Shown: positions 1 to 7,905, numbered from the stretch's first letter. The stretch is DNA of 24,336 nucleotides from JAGQTE01 sp964648005 (GCA_964648005.1 CAZYKR010000028.1:1-24336), one strand, 5' to 3'. Made by a program: numbers and translations. Notes: generated by a model not told the origin, from the sequence alone.

Positions 1-43
1 GTTTGCGCCGGGGGTCGATGCGCACGACGGCGACCTCGGGACG

Positions 44-745
44 GTGCTCGCCGTGTTCGCCCACCCCGACGACGAGGCCTACCTGGCCGGTGGCCTGATG
101 GCGGTGGCAGCAGACGCCGGGCGTCGGGTCGTCTGCGTCACGGCCACCAAGGGCGAGGGAGGGTTCCCCGACGACGACCCCCGCTCGGTCGACGAGCGCG
201 CTCGCGTGCGGGCCGACGAGCTGCGCGCCTGTCTCGACGTGTTGGGCGTGCACGAGCATCGGTGGCTCGATCATCCCGACGGCGGCTGTGCCGACGTGGA
301 CGACGCAGTTGCGGTGGCCCAGCTGCGGGCCATCGTCGACGAGATCCGGCCGGATGCCGTGCTGACGTTCGGACCCGACGGCCAGACGTATCACCCGGAC
401 CACATCGCCATCAGCCGGTGGACGACCCACGCTGTGCGCGCCGCCGATGCCGACCCGGACCTGCTCTACGCCGTCATGACGCCGGAATGGGTCGAGGCCT
501 TCGCCGAGCTCGTGCCGATGGACCAGGTGATGATGACCGACGATCCACCGCCGACCGTGCCGGCGTCGGAGTTGGCGCTGTGGTTCTGGTGCGACGACGT
601 GCTGGCCGCCCGCAAGGTGGCGGCGCTGCGGTGCCAGGCCAGCCAGGTCGAGCCGTTGGTGGCGATGGGCGGCCTCGACGCCTACACGCTGTTGACCCGG
701 GACGAGTTCTACCGCCGGGCGACGGCGTCGGACTGGTCGGGCTGA
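44..745 (+). CDS. PIG-L (LmbE) family deacetylase, possibly 5'-partial
   Basis: Zinc-dependent N-acetylglucosaminyl deacetylase fold, as in MshB and Mca of mycothiol metabolism. The AHPDDE motif lies at residues 6-11, and the second motif GPDG...HPDH at 110-120. By family knowledge His7, Asp10 and His120 would bind zinc. The substrate cannot be read from sequence; PIG-L members act on GlcNAc-type or mycothiol-conjugate substrates in the cytoplasm. The first possible start in view is GTG at 44, with no clear ribosome site. The frame is open to the window edge and encodes a plausible N-terminus (DGDLGTV), so the true start may lie upstream. Its 3' end overlaps the convergent oxygenase gene by 37 bp. 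Confidence 0.85.
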   Translation: MLAVFAHPDDEAYLAGGLMAVAADAGRRVVCVTATKGEGGFPDDDPRSVDERARVRADELRACLDVLGVHEHRWLDHPDGGCADVDDAVAVAQLRAIVDEIRPDAVLTFGPDGQTYHPDHIAISRWTTHAVRAADADPDLLYAVMTPEWVEAFAELVPMDQVMMTDDPPPTVPASELALWFWCDDVLAARKVAALRCQASQVEPLVAMGGLDAYTLLTRDEFYRRATASDWSG

Positions 746-1695
746 GCGCCGTCCACCGCCGTGGCGCCTCCCTCGGTGCCGCCGTCGCTGCGGCGGTGCT
801 GGCGCGGGTTCGGACCGGCGACGATGACCTTCGTTCGGCTGCCGGGTGCGAGGTGCGGCGTCCCTTCCGGCCAGGCCTGTGCCAGGAAGCCGCGCGCCAC
901 GGCGGGGCCCGAGGCACGCAGCGCCCCACAGACACCGGCGAAGGCGATGCGGTCGGCATTGGACCAGGCGAACCCGAAGCGCCGGCGGACGATGTCGGGC
1001 ATGCTGCCGTAGACCATCACCCGCAGCAGCTCCGACCCGAGGTGGGTGACCCAGCTGCTGAGTGGCGCCAGCGGTCCGGGCAGGGTGATCTGCTGGCCGC
1101 GGGCGCTCGGGTTGTCGTCGGGGTCGAGCACCCACGACACCGCCGGCGTCAGTTCGAGCTCATGGCGGCAGATGTCGTCGAACCGCGCCACGAAGGCGTC
1201 GTAGGTGGCGGGCACCGGGCGGTCCGACACGCCGTAGCGGCGGTACCAGGTGACGGTCTCGGCGTAGAGCTGGGAGCGCTGCGCCGTGCCGAGCGGCTTG
1301 GCGAAGTACAGCTCACGCGCTCGGAACATCTCCCAGGTGAAGGTGGCGTGCGCCCACCAGAAGATCTCGGGGTCGAGGGCGTGGTAGCGCTTGCCGTGGT
1401 GGTCGGTGCCTTTGATCTCGGGGTGGAAGTCGCGGATCTCTCGTCCACGCTCGTCGCCCTCGGCGTCGTCGGCTGTGAAGATCGACCCCCAGATGTAGGG
1501 GATCGACCGGAAGATGCGGTCGAAGGGGTCGTCGAAGAAGTTCGAGTGCTCCTGCACGCCGGCGCCGAGGCCCGGCAGCATCAGCTGCATGATGCCGGCG
1601 GCCGTGCCGGGAATCAGACTGCGCGGGTCACCTGCGGTCTCCCACAGCAGCGACCCCGGTCCGAGCGGTGCCCCGACGGCTTCGGATCGTCCCAT
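709..1695 (-). CDS. Oxygenase MpaB family protein (DUF2236)
   Basis: A 328-residue protein of the ER-bound oxygenase mpaB / rubber oxygenase catalytic-domain family. Visible family features are the helical AHATFTW segment, the RARELYF region that follows, and the late SSWVTHLGSELLR helix. Family members are oxygenases; related latex-clearing proteins use heme, but the cofactor here is inferred only. The ATG at 1695 is chosen because GGGAGGA sits just upstream; a longer reading from 1761 would run into the regulatory gap. It is divergent from the TetR gene at 1764, which is the obvious candidate regulator. The natural substrate is unknown. The C-terminal tail after about residue 300 is Arg/Gly/Ala-rich, looks unstructured and overlaps the convergent deacetylase gene. 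Confidence 0.83.
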   Translation of the reverse strand: MGRSEAVGAPLGPGSLLWETAGDPRSLIPGTAAGIMQLMLPGLGAGVQEHSNFFDDPFDRIFRSIPYIWGSIFTADDAEGDERGREIRDFHPEIKGTDHHGKRYHALDPEIFWWAHATFTWEMFRARELYFAKPLGTAQRSQLYAETVTWYRRYGVSDRPVPATYDAFVARFDDICRHELELTPAVSWVLDPDDNPSARGQQITLPGPLAPLSSWVTHLGSELLRVMVYGSMPDIVRRRFGFAWSNADRIAFAGVCGALRASGPAVARGFLAQAWPEGTPHLAPGSRTKVIVAGPNPRQHRRSDGGTEGGATAVDGAQPDQSDAVARR

Positions 1696-1728
1696 CGTCG
1701 TCCTCCCACGTGCGACTTCCTCGACAGG

Positions 1729-1757
1729 TGTCAATATATTCGTTCGTGCGATACGGT
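1729..1757. promoter_or_regulatory. Divergent promoter between oxygenase and TetR genes
   Basis: AT-richer patch in a very GC-rich setting. On the plus strand TACGGT (1752-1757) lies 6 nt before the TetR ATG, fitting a leaderless -10 box. On the minus strand TTGACA (1734-1729) and TATATT (1738-1733) are present, so the oxygenase promoter lies in the same stretch. A direct TTCG repeat sits at 1739-1746, but I see no clean palindrome, so no operator is assigned. Confidence 0.4.
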
Positions 1758-1763
1758 CCACCT

Positions 1764-2420
1764 ATGGCGTCGAGCGGACCGGCCCCACGACGCGAGCCAG
1801 GGCGCGGCCGGCCGCCCATCCGCAGTGACGTCGAGATCCTCGATGCGGCGCTGGAGGCCTTCGCCGCGGACGGCTTCGAGGCCATGTCGGTACGGGCGCT
1901 CAACCGGCAGCTGGGCTTGAGCCACGGCACGATCCAGCAGCGCTTCGGCTCCAAGGACGACCTCTACGCGGCGGCGATCGACCGCGGCTTCGGCTCGTTC
2001 GTCGCCGAGATCGTCGACGAGTTGGGCACCCGGTCGCCGCTGCCCGACGACGACGCGGCGATGGTGTGGGAGCTGGTGCGCGCCTTCCTAGTGGTGTCGG
2101 CGCGCTATCCGGCGTTGGCACGGCTGATGAATCTCGAAGGGCTGGTGCCCTCGGCTCGCCTCGACCGGATCTACGACGGGTTCATCGCCCCCGCCGTGGC
2201 GCTCATCGAACCGTCACTCGTTCGTCTCGCTGCTGACGGCCGGTTCCGCGCCGTACCGACGCGCACGGTGTACTTCCTCATCGCCTACGGCGCCGCCGCG
2301 CCCTTCGCCCTGCGCGCGCTGTCGGCGCGCTTCGACGCCGTCGACGGTCCGCTCGACGACACCGCCCACGCCGAAGCGATGGCCGATCTGGTCGTTGCCG
2401 CCCTAGCGTCGGCGCCGTGA
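1764..2420 (+). CDS. TetR/AcrR family transcriptional regulator
   Basis: A 218-residue one-component repressor. The N-terminal helix-turn-helix is typical: an ILDAALEAFAADGFEAMSVRAL helix pair, then the recognition segment LSHGTIQQRFGSKDDLYAAAI at about residues 52-72. The C-terminal half is a helical ligand/dimer domain with no readable ligand clue. The ATG at 1764 is favoured over upstream in-frame codons because a -10-like TACGGT ends 6 nt before it. The gene is divergent from the MpaB-type oxygenase, and its stop overlaps the start of the GH10 gene by 4 bp (GTGA). It may therefore control the oxygenase and is probably co-transcribed with the hydrolase. Confidence 0.88.
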   Translation: MASSGPAPRREPGRGRPPIRSDVEILDAALEAFAADGFEAMSVRALNRQLGLSHGTIQQRFGSKDDLYAAAIDRGFGSFVAEIVDELGTRSPLPDDDAAMVWELVRAFLVVSARYPALARLMNLEGLVPSARLDRIYDGFIAPAVALIEPSLVRLAADGRFRAVPTRTVYFLIAYGAAAPFALRALSARFDAVDGPLDDTAHAEAMADLVVAALASAP

Positions 2421-3586
2421 GGCGATTCCTGGCGGGATGCGCGCTGGCGGCGACGCTCGTCGTGGCGACGCTCGACCTGGCGCTCGTGTCTGGCCGCGAT
2501 GCGGTGGGCGCGGCGCCCGTCACCGCCGACCCATGTGCCGTGGTCGACAGCTGCAGTCTGGGGGAGCTGGCGTCGCGGTCGGGCATCCGGTTCGGGTTCC
2601 TCTACGGGCCGTCGAGCGACGCCGCTCGACAGGAGCTGTCGCTGCGGCACTCGACGATGGCGCTGAACCACGCGCTGTCGTGGAACGTGATCGAGCCGAG
2701 CCGCGGCACCTACGCCTTCCCGCCGGCCGATGCGCACGCGGCGTACGCCGATGCGCACGGTCTCGACCAGCACGGCATGCACTTCGTGTGGGATCAAGCG
2801 GGCCTCGACGACCTGCCGGCCTGGGTCGAGACCGTCACCGACGCCGACGAGTTGCGGGCCGTGCTGCGCCAGCGGGCCCGTGTGCTGTTCGACCGGTACC
2901 CGGGTCTTGCCGAGCTCGACGTGATCAACGAGCCGCTCGGCACCTTCGACGGCGCGCTGGTGCGCAACCACTTCTTCGAGGTGCTCGGCCCCGACTACGT
3001 GCTCGAGCTCTTCGCCATCGTGGGAGCCGAGGCACCCCCAGGGGTCCGGCTGACCATCAACGAGAACCTCGTCGAGTACTCGCCGGAGAAGGCCGACGCG
3101 CTCGTGGCGCTGGCGGCGTCGGTGCGCGACGCCGGACTGCGCATCGACGGCGTGGGTCTCCAGACGCACCTGCTCTTCGGCGGCGACCCCGACTGGGCGC
3201 TGTATCGCTCGACGATGGAACGCATCGGCGCGCTGGGGCTGTCGGTGCAGGTCTCCGAGCTCGACGTGCCGGTCGGTCAGGTTCCCGACAGGTTCGGTCT
3301 CCAGGCCGAGCGGTACCGGCGGGTGGTCGAGACCTGCCTGGCGGTGGCGGCGTGCGACGAGGTGTTCGTGTGGGGGCTCGACGACAGCGAGAGCTGGCTC
3401 GACGTGTTCCTCGGCCCGGGGCTCGACCCCTTGCTGTTCGATGCCGAGCTCGCACCGAAGCCGGCCTACGCCGCGGTGTACGAGGCGCTGCTCGTCGGTC
3501 GACCCGGCGGGGACCCCGATGCCACCACCACGACGTCACCTGCGCCACCGGGCGCAGCGGTCGTGGCCCCGACCTTCACGGGCTGA
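2417..3586 (+). CDS. Secreted GH10-family glycoside hydrolase (endo-1,4-beta-xylanase-like)
   Basis: A 389-residue exported hydrolase of clan GH-A. A hydrophobic signal segment spans residues 3-25, with a likely cleavage region near the AAP at 32-34. GH10 landmarks are visible: DVINEP with acid/base Glu172, GVGLQTHL at 245-252 with the usual His251, VQVSELDV with nucleophile Glu281, and the WGLDDSESWL substrate-binding strip at 319-328. The family cleaves xylan-type beta-1,4 linkages with retention. The C-terminal Thr/Pro/Ala-rich tail looks like a linker with no module attached. The GTG start overlaps the TetR stop, which implies translational coupling; a xylanase coupled to a regulator that also faces an oxygenase is unusual. 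Substrate specificity is inferred. Confidence 0.85.
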   Translation: MRRFLAGCALAATLVVATLDLALVSGRDAVGAAPVTADPCAVVDSCSLGELASRSGIRFGFLYGPSSDAARQELSLRHSTMALNHALSWNVIEPSRGTYAFPPADAHAAYADAHGLDQHGMHFVWDQAGLDDLPAWVETVTDADELRAVLRQRARVLFDRYPGLAELDVINEPLGTFDGALVRNHFFEVLGPDYVLELFAIVGAEAPPGVRLTINENLVEYSPEKADALVALAASVRDAGLRIDGVGLQTHLLFGGDPDWALYRSTMERIGALGLSVQVSELDVPVGQVPDRFGLQAERYRRVVETCLAVAACDEVFVWGLDDSESWLDVFLGPGLDPLLFDAELAPKPAYAAVYEALLVGRPGGDPDATTTTSPAPPGAAVVAPTFTG

Positions 3587-3606
3587 GCCCGGACGCGGCG
3601 CGTCGC

Positions 3607-3969
3607 TCAACGCTCGCGGAAGCGATCGATGGCGCGGCGGTCCTTCTTGGTCGGACGACCCGCGGCACGGTCGCGCACGAGCGGGGGCGGCATCCGCTCA
3701 GCAGGGGCGGGCGCCGGGCTGTGATCGACGTAGCACGTCACCGCGATCGGTGCGCCGACGCGGCGTTCGATCGGGTCGACGACCTCGAGCTCGCGCTGGC
3801 GTCCGTGGACGCGCGCCGACACGCGGTCGCCGGTTCGCACCGGTGTCGCCGGCTTCGCCGGCCGACCGTTGACGCGGACGTGACCCCCGCGGCAGGCGTC
3901 GGTCGCCTGCGAGCGCGACGAGCAGATCCGGATCGCCCACAGCCACCGGTCGACGCGCACCTGCTCCAC
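3607..3969 (-). CDS. S4-domain RNA-binding protein (Hsp15/RqcP-like)
   Basis: A small cytoplasmic protein with an N-terminal S4 domain: VRVDRWLWAIR, then SRSQATDAC and GGHVRVNGRPAKP, the classic alpha-L pattern, ending near VRTGDRVS. The tail is basic with KKDRR near the C-terminus, as in Hsp15/HslR, which binds stalled large-subunit complexes. By homology it acts in ribosome rescue or recycling; this is inferred from family alone. The GTG at 3969 is chosen because homology begins at this point. A second GTG at 3960 is possible, and an upstream ATG at 4029 would overlap the divergent gene. It converges on the GH10 gene with a 20-bp gap. Confidence 0.78.
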   Translation of the reverse strand: MEQVRVDRWLWAIRICSSRSQATDACRGGHVRVNGRPAKPATPVRTGDRVSARVHGRQRELEVVDPIERRVGAPIAVTCYVDHSPAPAPAERMPPPLVRDRAAGRPTKKDRRAIDRFRER

Positions 3970-3989
3970 GTCGTCATCGTTGCAGGTGC

Positions 3990-3999
3990 ACCGTACGCT
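3990..3999. promoter_or_regulatory. Overlapping back-to-back -10 boxes
   Basis: The plus strand reads TACGCT at 3994-3999, 8 nt before the GTG of the oxidoreductase. The minus strand reads TACGGT at 3995-3990, about 20 nt before the S4 gene start. The two boxes share two base pairs, so the divergent promoters would compete for RNA polymerase. Confidence 0.4.
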
Positions 4000-4007
4000 G
4001 GCCCGCC

Positions 4008-5177
4008 GTGGCGGCACCTTCGACAGCACCGGCGGCGACGCAGCGCCATCGAACCCTGCCGCGGCGACCGCGCGTCGTCATCGCCGGCATGGGCGACACC
4101 GGCGTGCTCGTCGCCACCCAGCTCGCCCGTCGCTGCGAGGTGGTCGGGGTGGCGACGCGGCCGGCGCTGGTGAGCGGTCAGGAGCTCGGCGCCCGGGTGG
4201 CCGACCCGGCTGGATGGCGCCGCAACTTCTTGATCCCGTTCGACGACCTCGCTCGCCTCGACGCGGTGCGGACGGTGCACGGCAGCATCGACGGCGTCGA
4301 CCCCGATCGGCGGATCGTGCACGTGGCACGCGCCACCGGTGGACGCGTGCTGCTGCCCTATGACGCGCTGGTCGTGGCCACGGGCGTCCGCAACGGCTTC
4401 TGGCGCCACGATCGTGTCGAGGACCTGGCCGATGTCGAACGCGGCATCGACGAGGTGGCGCGAGGTCTCGCCTCGGCGCGCACCGTGGCCGTGATCGGCG
4501 GCGGCGCCACCGGGGTCAGCGTGGCGGCGAACCTGGCGATGCGCGGCGTCGTGCCCGACGTCCACCTGTTCCACTCCGGTGACCAGCCCCTGCCCGAGTA
4601 CCCGGAGCCGACGCGCCGGCGCATCGTCGCCGAGCTCGACGCTGCCGGGGTGCATCGCCATCCCGGTCACCGGGCGATCATCCCCGACGGCTTCCGCGGC
4701 GAGCGCCTGACCTCGGATCCGGTGCGTTGGTCGACCGGCCAGGCGCCCTTCGCCGCCGACGTCGTGCTGTGGGCGGTGGGACGGGTCGAGCCCAACTCGG
4801 CGTTCCTGCCGACTGCCTGGCTCGACGATGACGGGTTCGTGCTCGTGGACGAGCACCTGCGGGTGCCCGGCACCGAAGACGTGTTCGCCGTCGGCGACGT
4901 GGCGGCGAGCGATCCGAACCGCAGCTCGGCACGCAACTGGGGCTTCCTCGTCGTGGCGGCGAACGTGCGCGCCCTGGCGTCGGGCAAGCAGCGGCTCCGG
5001 CGGTTCTCGGCACCTACACAGCGATGGGGGTCGATCCTCGGCGTCCAAGCGGACGGGCTGCTGGTGTTCCAGCCCGATGGCAAGGCGATGCGGGTGCCGC
5101 GCCCGCTCGTGCAGCCGTTGCTGTTCGACCTGTACCTACATGCCCTGCTGTATCGCGGGGTCCGTCACCGTCGCTGA
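4008..5177 (+). CDS. FAD/NAD(P)-dependent oxidoreductase (NDH-2/FSP1-like)
   Basis: A 389-residue two-dinucleotide-binding-domain flavoprotein of the Pyr_redox_2 type. The FAD Rossmann loop GMGDTG is at 27-32, the LVVATG strand at 121-126, the NAD(P)H Rossmann loop GGGATG at 164-169, and VFAVGDVA at 292-299 closes on FAD. No CxxC pair is seen, so it is not a thioredoxin reductase. The layout resembles type II NADH dehydrogenases and AIFM2/FSP1-like quinone reductases. The C-terminal FQPDG...LLFDLYLHALLY stretch could be a membrane-contact helix. The acceptor is not determinable. The GTG at 4008 sits 8 nt after a TACGCT box. Confidence 0.82.
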   Translation: MAAPSTAPAATQRHRTLPRRPRVVIAGMGDTGVLVATQLARRCEVVGVATRPALVSGQELGARVADPAGWRRNFLIPFDDLARLDAVRTVHGSIDGVDPDRRIVHVARATGGRVLLPYDALVVATGVRNGFWRHDRVEDLADVERGIDEVARGLASARTVAVIGGGATGVSVAANLAMRGVVPDVHLFHSGDQPLPEYPEPTRRRIVAELDAAGVHRHPGHRAIIPDGFRGERLTSDPVRWSTGQAPFAADVVLWAVGRVEPNSAFLPTAWLDDDGFVLVDEHLRVPGTEDVFAVGDVAASDPNRSSARNWGFLVVAANVRALASGKQRLRRFSAPTQRWGSILGVQADGLLVFQPDGKAMRVPRPLVQPLLFDLYLHALLYRGVRHRR

Positions 5178-5198
5178 TTCCTCACTACCCTCGCCGGC

Positions 5199-5747
5199 AT
5201 GGGAGGAGGCGAGGCGGTGTTCTTCGGGGGCTTCATGCTCCTGTGGCTCGTGATGATGGTCGCCTCTATCGGCGGGCTCGCCCTGGGCGTGGCGGCCTTG
5301 ATCAGCGCTGCCCGCCTGCCCGACACGGCGTTCGGCCCGTGGTGGGACAACACCAAGTCGACTTGGCTGCTCGGCATCGGCGTGTCGTACCTGATCCCCT
5401 TCGGCTTCCTCGTGACCGGGATCTACTGGTTCCGCACCGGGAAGCGGAGCCTGCACGAGACCGGCGTCGTCGCCCGCCCGTTCTGGGCCGGTCCGCCCAA
5501 GCCCATGCCGATGGCGCCGACGTATCCGCCGCCCTATGCCGGACCGCCGACGTACGGGCCGCCGCCCGGCTACCCCCAGGGCGGTCAGGGACCGAGCGCG
5601 TACGGACCGACGGCGTATGGACCGCAGCCGTACGCCCCCGCGACCGGGCCCTACGGCATGCCACCGGAGTCGGCCGCGCCGCAGCCGCCGCAACCGCCGC
5701 TGCCGCCGCCCGACCCGCACGCTCCGCCCGACCCGCGACCGCGGTAG
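5199..5747 (+). CDS. Two-helix membrane protein with Pro/Tyr/Gly-rich tail
   Basis: Not assigned to a named family. Two membrane segments are evident at about residues 8-36 and 54-76, joined by a short loop with WWDNTKSTW. After residue 90 there is a low-complexity tail of Pro, Tyr and Gly in AYGP/TYGP-like repeats, ending in a poly-Pro/Arg stretch. Such tails are common on actinobacterial membrane proteins and may mediate protein contacts, but nothing here shows a function. The ATG at 5199 has a TACCCT box 7 nt upstream. The gene ends 10 bp before the ZIP transporter start, so the two may be co-expressed. Confidence 0.72.
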   Translation: MGGGEAVFFGGFMLLWLVMMVASIGGLALGVAALISAARLPDTAFGPWWDNTKSTWLLGIGVSYLIPFGFLVTGIYWFRTGKRSLHETGVVARPFWAGPPKPMPMAPTYPPPYAGPPTYGPPPGYPQGGQGPSAYGPTAYGPQPYAPATGPYGMPPESAAPQPPQPPLPPPDPHAPPDPRPR

Positions 5748-5757
5748 CGGCGCCCCT

Positions 5758-6477
5758 GTGTTCGCCGTCGCCATCTGGTCCTTCGTCGGCGCCGCCACGT
5801 TGCTGGTCGGCTCGGCGGTGGCGCTGCGTTGGGAGGTGCCGATGCGTGGCGTCGGCCTCATCATGGGTTTCGGCGCCGGCACGCTCATCGCCGCTGTGGC
5901 CTTCGACCTCACGGTCGTGGCTTATCAGGAGGCAGGCGACTGGCCGGTCTTCGTCGGCCTCCTCGGGGGAGCGGGGACGTTCTGGGCCGGAGACTGGCTG
6001 CTCGAACGCCGCACCGGAGGCGAGGACCCTGTGGTCGGCACCACGGTCGCGGGTCCGTCGCTGGTGCTCGGCGCGCTGCTCGACGGCATCCCGGAGTCGG
6101 TGGCGATCGGGACCACGCTGATCGGCGGTTCGAACGTGAGCGTCGCCATGGTCGTCGCCGTCGCCATCTCCAACATCCCCGAGGGTCTCGCCGCCACCAC
6201 CGGCCTGCGCCAGTCCGGCATGCGCGGCACGCGGATCGTCACCATCTGGAGCGTCGTGGTGGCGCTGTCGGTGGTGGCGGCGCTGGTCGGCTACGCCGTG
6301 CTCGGGGATGCGCCGGCGGGCGCAGTCGCCGTCACCCAGGCCTTCGCCGGCGGGGCCATCCTCGCCATGCTCGCCAACGCCATGATGCCCGACGCCTACC
6401 GCAACGGCGGCCGTGAGGTCGGTCTGGTCACGGTGGTGGGCTTCATCATCTCGTCGTTCCTCGCCGGACAGGCGTGA
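5758..6477 (+). CDS. ZIP family metal transporter-like protein
   Basis: A 239-residue polytopic membrane protein with about seven to eight helices. The paired ZIP signatures are recognisable: LLDGIPES in one helix (residues 107-114) and SNIPEG in the next (138-143). In typical ZIP proteins these motifs carry His as metal ligands (HNxPEG). Here the His positions are Asp109 and Ser138, while Glu113 and Glu142 remain. ZIP proteins bring divalent metals such as zinc into the cytoplasm; the ion here is uncertain. The start is the GTG at 5758, where the hydrophobic first helix begins immediately; it has no clear ribosome site and follows the previous stop by 10 bp. Confidence 0.78.
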   Translation: MFAVAIWSFVGAATLLVGSAVALRWEVPMRGVGLIMGFGAGTLIAAVAFDLTVVAYQEAGDWPVFVGLLGGAGTFWAGDWLLERRTGGEDPVVGTTVAGPSLVLGALLDGIPESVAIGTTLIGGSNVSVAMVVAVAISNIPEGLAATTGLRQSGMRGTRIVTIWSVVVALSVVAALVGYAVLGDAPAGAVAVTQAFAGGAILAMLANAMMPDAYRNGGREVGLVTVVGFIISSFLAGQA

Positions 6478-6519
6478 CCCGGTTCGACGCCTGGCATGCG
6501 GTCGGTAGCCTCGGCGTCC

Positions 6520-6831
6520 ATGCGCATCCCCACCGCTCCCATCGTCGCCGCCGGTCTGATCGGCGGGTACCTCGTCGCCCGTGAGACGAAGGTGCGGCCA
6601 CTCGGTGGCGCCGTGCTCGCCGTCAACGGGGTGGCGGCGACGGCGCTGTGGCTGCGGGACCACGGACCTGCCGTCGCCGGCGGGTTGCTGGCGCTGTACC
6701 TCGGCGGCTTCGGAGCTTCACACCCGCTGGCGAAGAAGATCGGGGCGTGGCCGGCGGTGCTGTCGGTGGCTGCGTTGTCGGCCGGCGCCAGCGCGCTCGT
6801 CGCCGACCGTCGCCCGCCCCGGGTTCGCTGA
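6520..6831 (+). CDS. Small membrane protein, function unknown
   Basis: A 103-residue protein with three or four hydrophobic segments: IVAAGLIGGYLVA, GGAVLAVNGVAATALWL, AVAGGLLALYLGGFGA, and AWPAVLSVAALSAGASALVA. Short charged loops separate them, and the tail is Arg/Pro-rich. No family is recognised. The ATG at 6520 is preferred because TAGCCT lies 8 nt upstream; an in-frame ATG at 6496 would add eight residues. It follows the ZIP gene by 42 bp and converges on the next gene. Confidence 0.6.
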   Translation: MRIPTAPIVAAGLIGGYLVARETKVRPLGGAVLAVNGVAATALWLRDHGPAVAGGLLALYLGGFGASHPLAKKIGAWPAVLSVAALSAGASALVADRRPPRVR

Positions 6832-6854
6832 TCGCCCGTTCGTCGTGACCGACC

Positions 6855-7205
6855 TCAGATGAGCTCGGCGAGGTCGATGCCGATGAGCACGACGAGCAGC
6901 GCGATCACGGCGACGTTGATCGCCATCACCGCCCAACGCCACGAGACGTCGTAGGTGCGGAAGCGGAGGATGCTGGCGACGTTGAACCCGATCGCCACGA
7001 CGCCGACGACGAGGCCGACCACCGAGCCCACGCCGGCGGCGAGGCCGAACAGCGGGAGCAGCCACGGGAACACGATGTAGGCGAGCATGCAGCGGATGCC
7101 CGAGATGACGACCGATCGGCTGAAGGCGCTCGTGGCGGTGGCGCCGTCCGACGTCACGGTTGCGGGTGCGCTCGCGGCGACCGCCGGCTCGGTGCTGCTG
7201 TTCAT
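6855..7205 (-). CDS. Small membrane protein, function unknown
   Basis: A 116-residue protein with an Ala/Ser/Thr-rich cytoplasmic-looking N-terminus of about 30 residues and three hydrophobic segments: CMLAYIVFPWLLPLFGLAAG, GSVVGLVVGVVAIGFNVASI, and WAVMAINVAVIALLVVLIGI. Between the second and third lies ILRFRTYDVSWRW. No named family is recognised. The ATG at 7205 is supported by a TACCCT box 8 nt upstream on the coding strand, with no ribosome site, consistent with leaderless translation. Confidence 0.65.
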   Translation of the reverse strand: MNSSTEPAVAASAPATVTSDGATATSAFSRSVVISGIRCMLAYIVFPWLLPLFGLAAGVGSVVGLVVGVVAIGFNVASILRFRTYDVSWRWAVMAINVAVIALLVVLIGIDLAELI

Positions 7206-7252
7206 GGAGCACGAGGGTAAAGGGTGCGCCGGGGGATCTGTCCACCTCGCGG

Positions 7253-7834
7253 TCACCGGCGGTGGGGCACGTGGGCGCGGTGTCCGTCTCGGTCGAACAG
7301 CATGATCAGTTCCGCTGGGCCGTCGACGGCGGCGATGGCATGCGGGGTCATGGTGGCGAACTCGGCCGCTTCGCCCGCGGCGACGGTGACCTCCCGGTCG
7401 CCGAGCCAGAGCCGGACCGTGCCGCTGAGCACGAAGAACCAATCGTGGCCCGGGTGGACCCGTTGGCGGGGCACCTCCTCGGTCGGTTCGATGCGCTGCT
7501 TCACGGCGACGGTGGTGGCGGTCGGCCTGCTGAGCATCCAGGTCGTGCGGTTGCCGCAGGCGTCGGGCTCGGGCCGGATGACCACGTCGTCGTCCGAGGC
7601 TCGGACGTCGAGCAGCGTGTCGAGGTCGATCTGCAGCGCTTTCGCCAGCGGGAGCAGGACGTCGAGGCTGATCGTGCGCTTGCCGGTCTCGATCCGGCTG
7701 ATCGTCGACGGACTCAAGTGGGTGCGAGCCGCGAGGTCGTCGAGCGAGAGCCCGAGCGTCGTGCGCAGCGAGCGGAGCCGCGTGCGCACGGCGCGCTCGA
7801 CGTCTGCGTCCGGTTCGTTTCTCGATGGGTCCAC
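7253..7834 (-). CDS. XRE-family regulator with C-terminal cupin domain
   Basis: A 193-residue transcription factor. The N-terminal helix-turn-helix covers about residues 16-72 (LSLDDLAART then SPSTISRIETGKRTISLDVL). The C-terminal cupin barrel lies around 115-185 (HPGHDWFFVLSGTVRLWLG, then GEAAEFATMTPHAI). Proteins of this class are dimeric repressors whose cupin domain senses a small molecule; the ligand is not evident here. GTG at 7834 is chosen because AAGGGAG lies upstream; a TTG at 7864 is less likely. It is divergent from a FAD/methyltransferase fusion, a pairing that recurs in actinobacteria. A TTGC-n7-GCAA inverted repeat lies between them. Confidence 0.87.
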   Translation of the reverse strand: MDPSRNEPDADVERAVRTRLRSLRTTLGLSLDDLAARTHLSPSTISRIETGKRTISLDVLLPLAKALQIDLDTLLDVRASDDDVVIRPEPDACGNRTTWMLSRPTATTVAVKQRIEPTEEVPRQRVHPGHDWFFVLSGTVRLWLGDREVTVAAGEAAEFATMTPHAIAAVDGPAELIMLFDRDGHRAHVPHRR

Positions 7835-7848
7835 GTGCCCCCGACTCC

Positions 7849-7865
7849 CTTGCGAATAGTGCAAG
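7849..7865. promoter_or_regulatory. Inverted-repeat operator candidate for XRE-cupin regulator
   Basis: CTTGC (7849-7853) and GCAAG (7861-7865) form perfect 5-bp arms around GAATAGT. The site is in the gap between the regulator start (7834, minus) and the fusion gene start (7906, plus). On the minus strand it contains CACTAT, a -10-like sequence for the regulator. The position suits autorepression plus control of the divergent gene. Binding is inferred. Confidence 0.5.
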
Positions 7866-7892
7866 ACGTATGGCGGTATCGGAGATTCACCG

Positions 7893-7898
7893 TATCGT
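7893..7898 (+). promoter_or_regulatory. -10 box, probable leaderless promoter
   Basis: TATCGT lies 7 nt before the ATG at 7906 with no ribosome site between. It is 27 bp downstream of the inverted repeat, so a protein bound there would cover the -35 region. Confidence 0.4.
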
Positions 7899-7905
7899 CG
7901 GGCTC

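Noticed and set aside
262..1920. Very long plus-strand frame across the deacetylase, oxygenase and TetR regions
   Set aside because: It runs in a shifted frame or antisense through three genes with clear motifs. Its composition is Arg/Gly/Ala-rich, as is typical of shadow frames in GC-rich DNA.
5302..6663. Long minus-strand frame opposite the ZIP transporter
   Set aside because: Repetitive Arg/His/Asp/Gly composition and no motif. The plus strand carries the conserved transporter helices.
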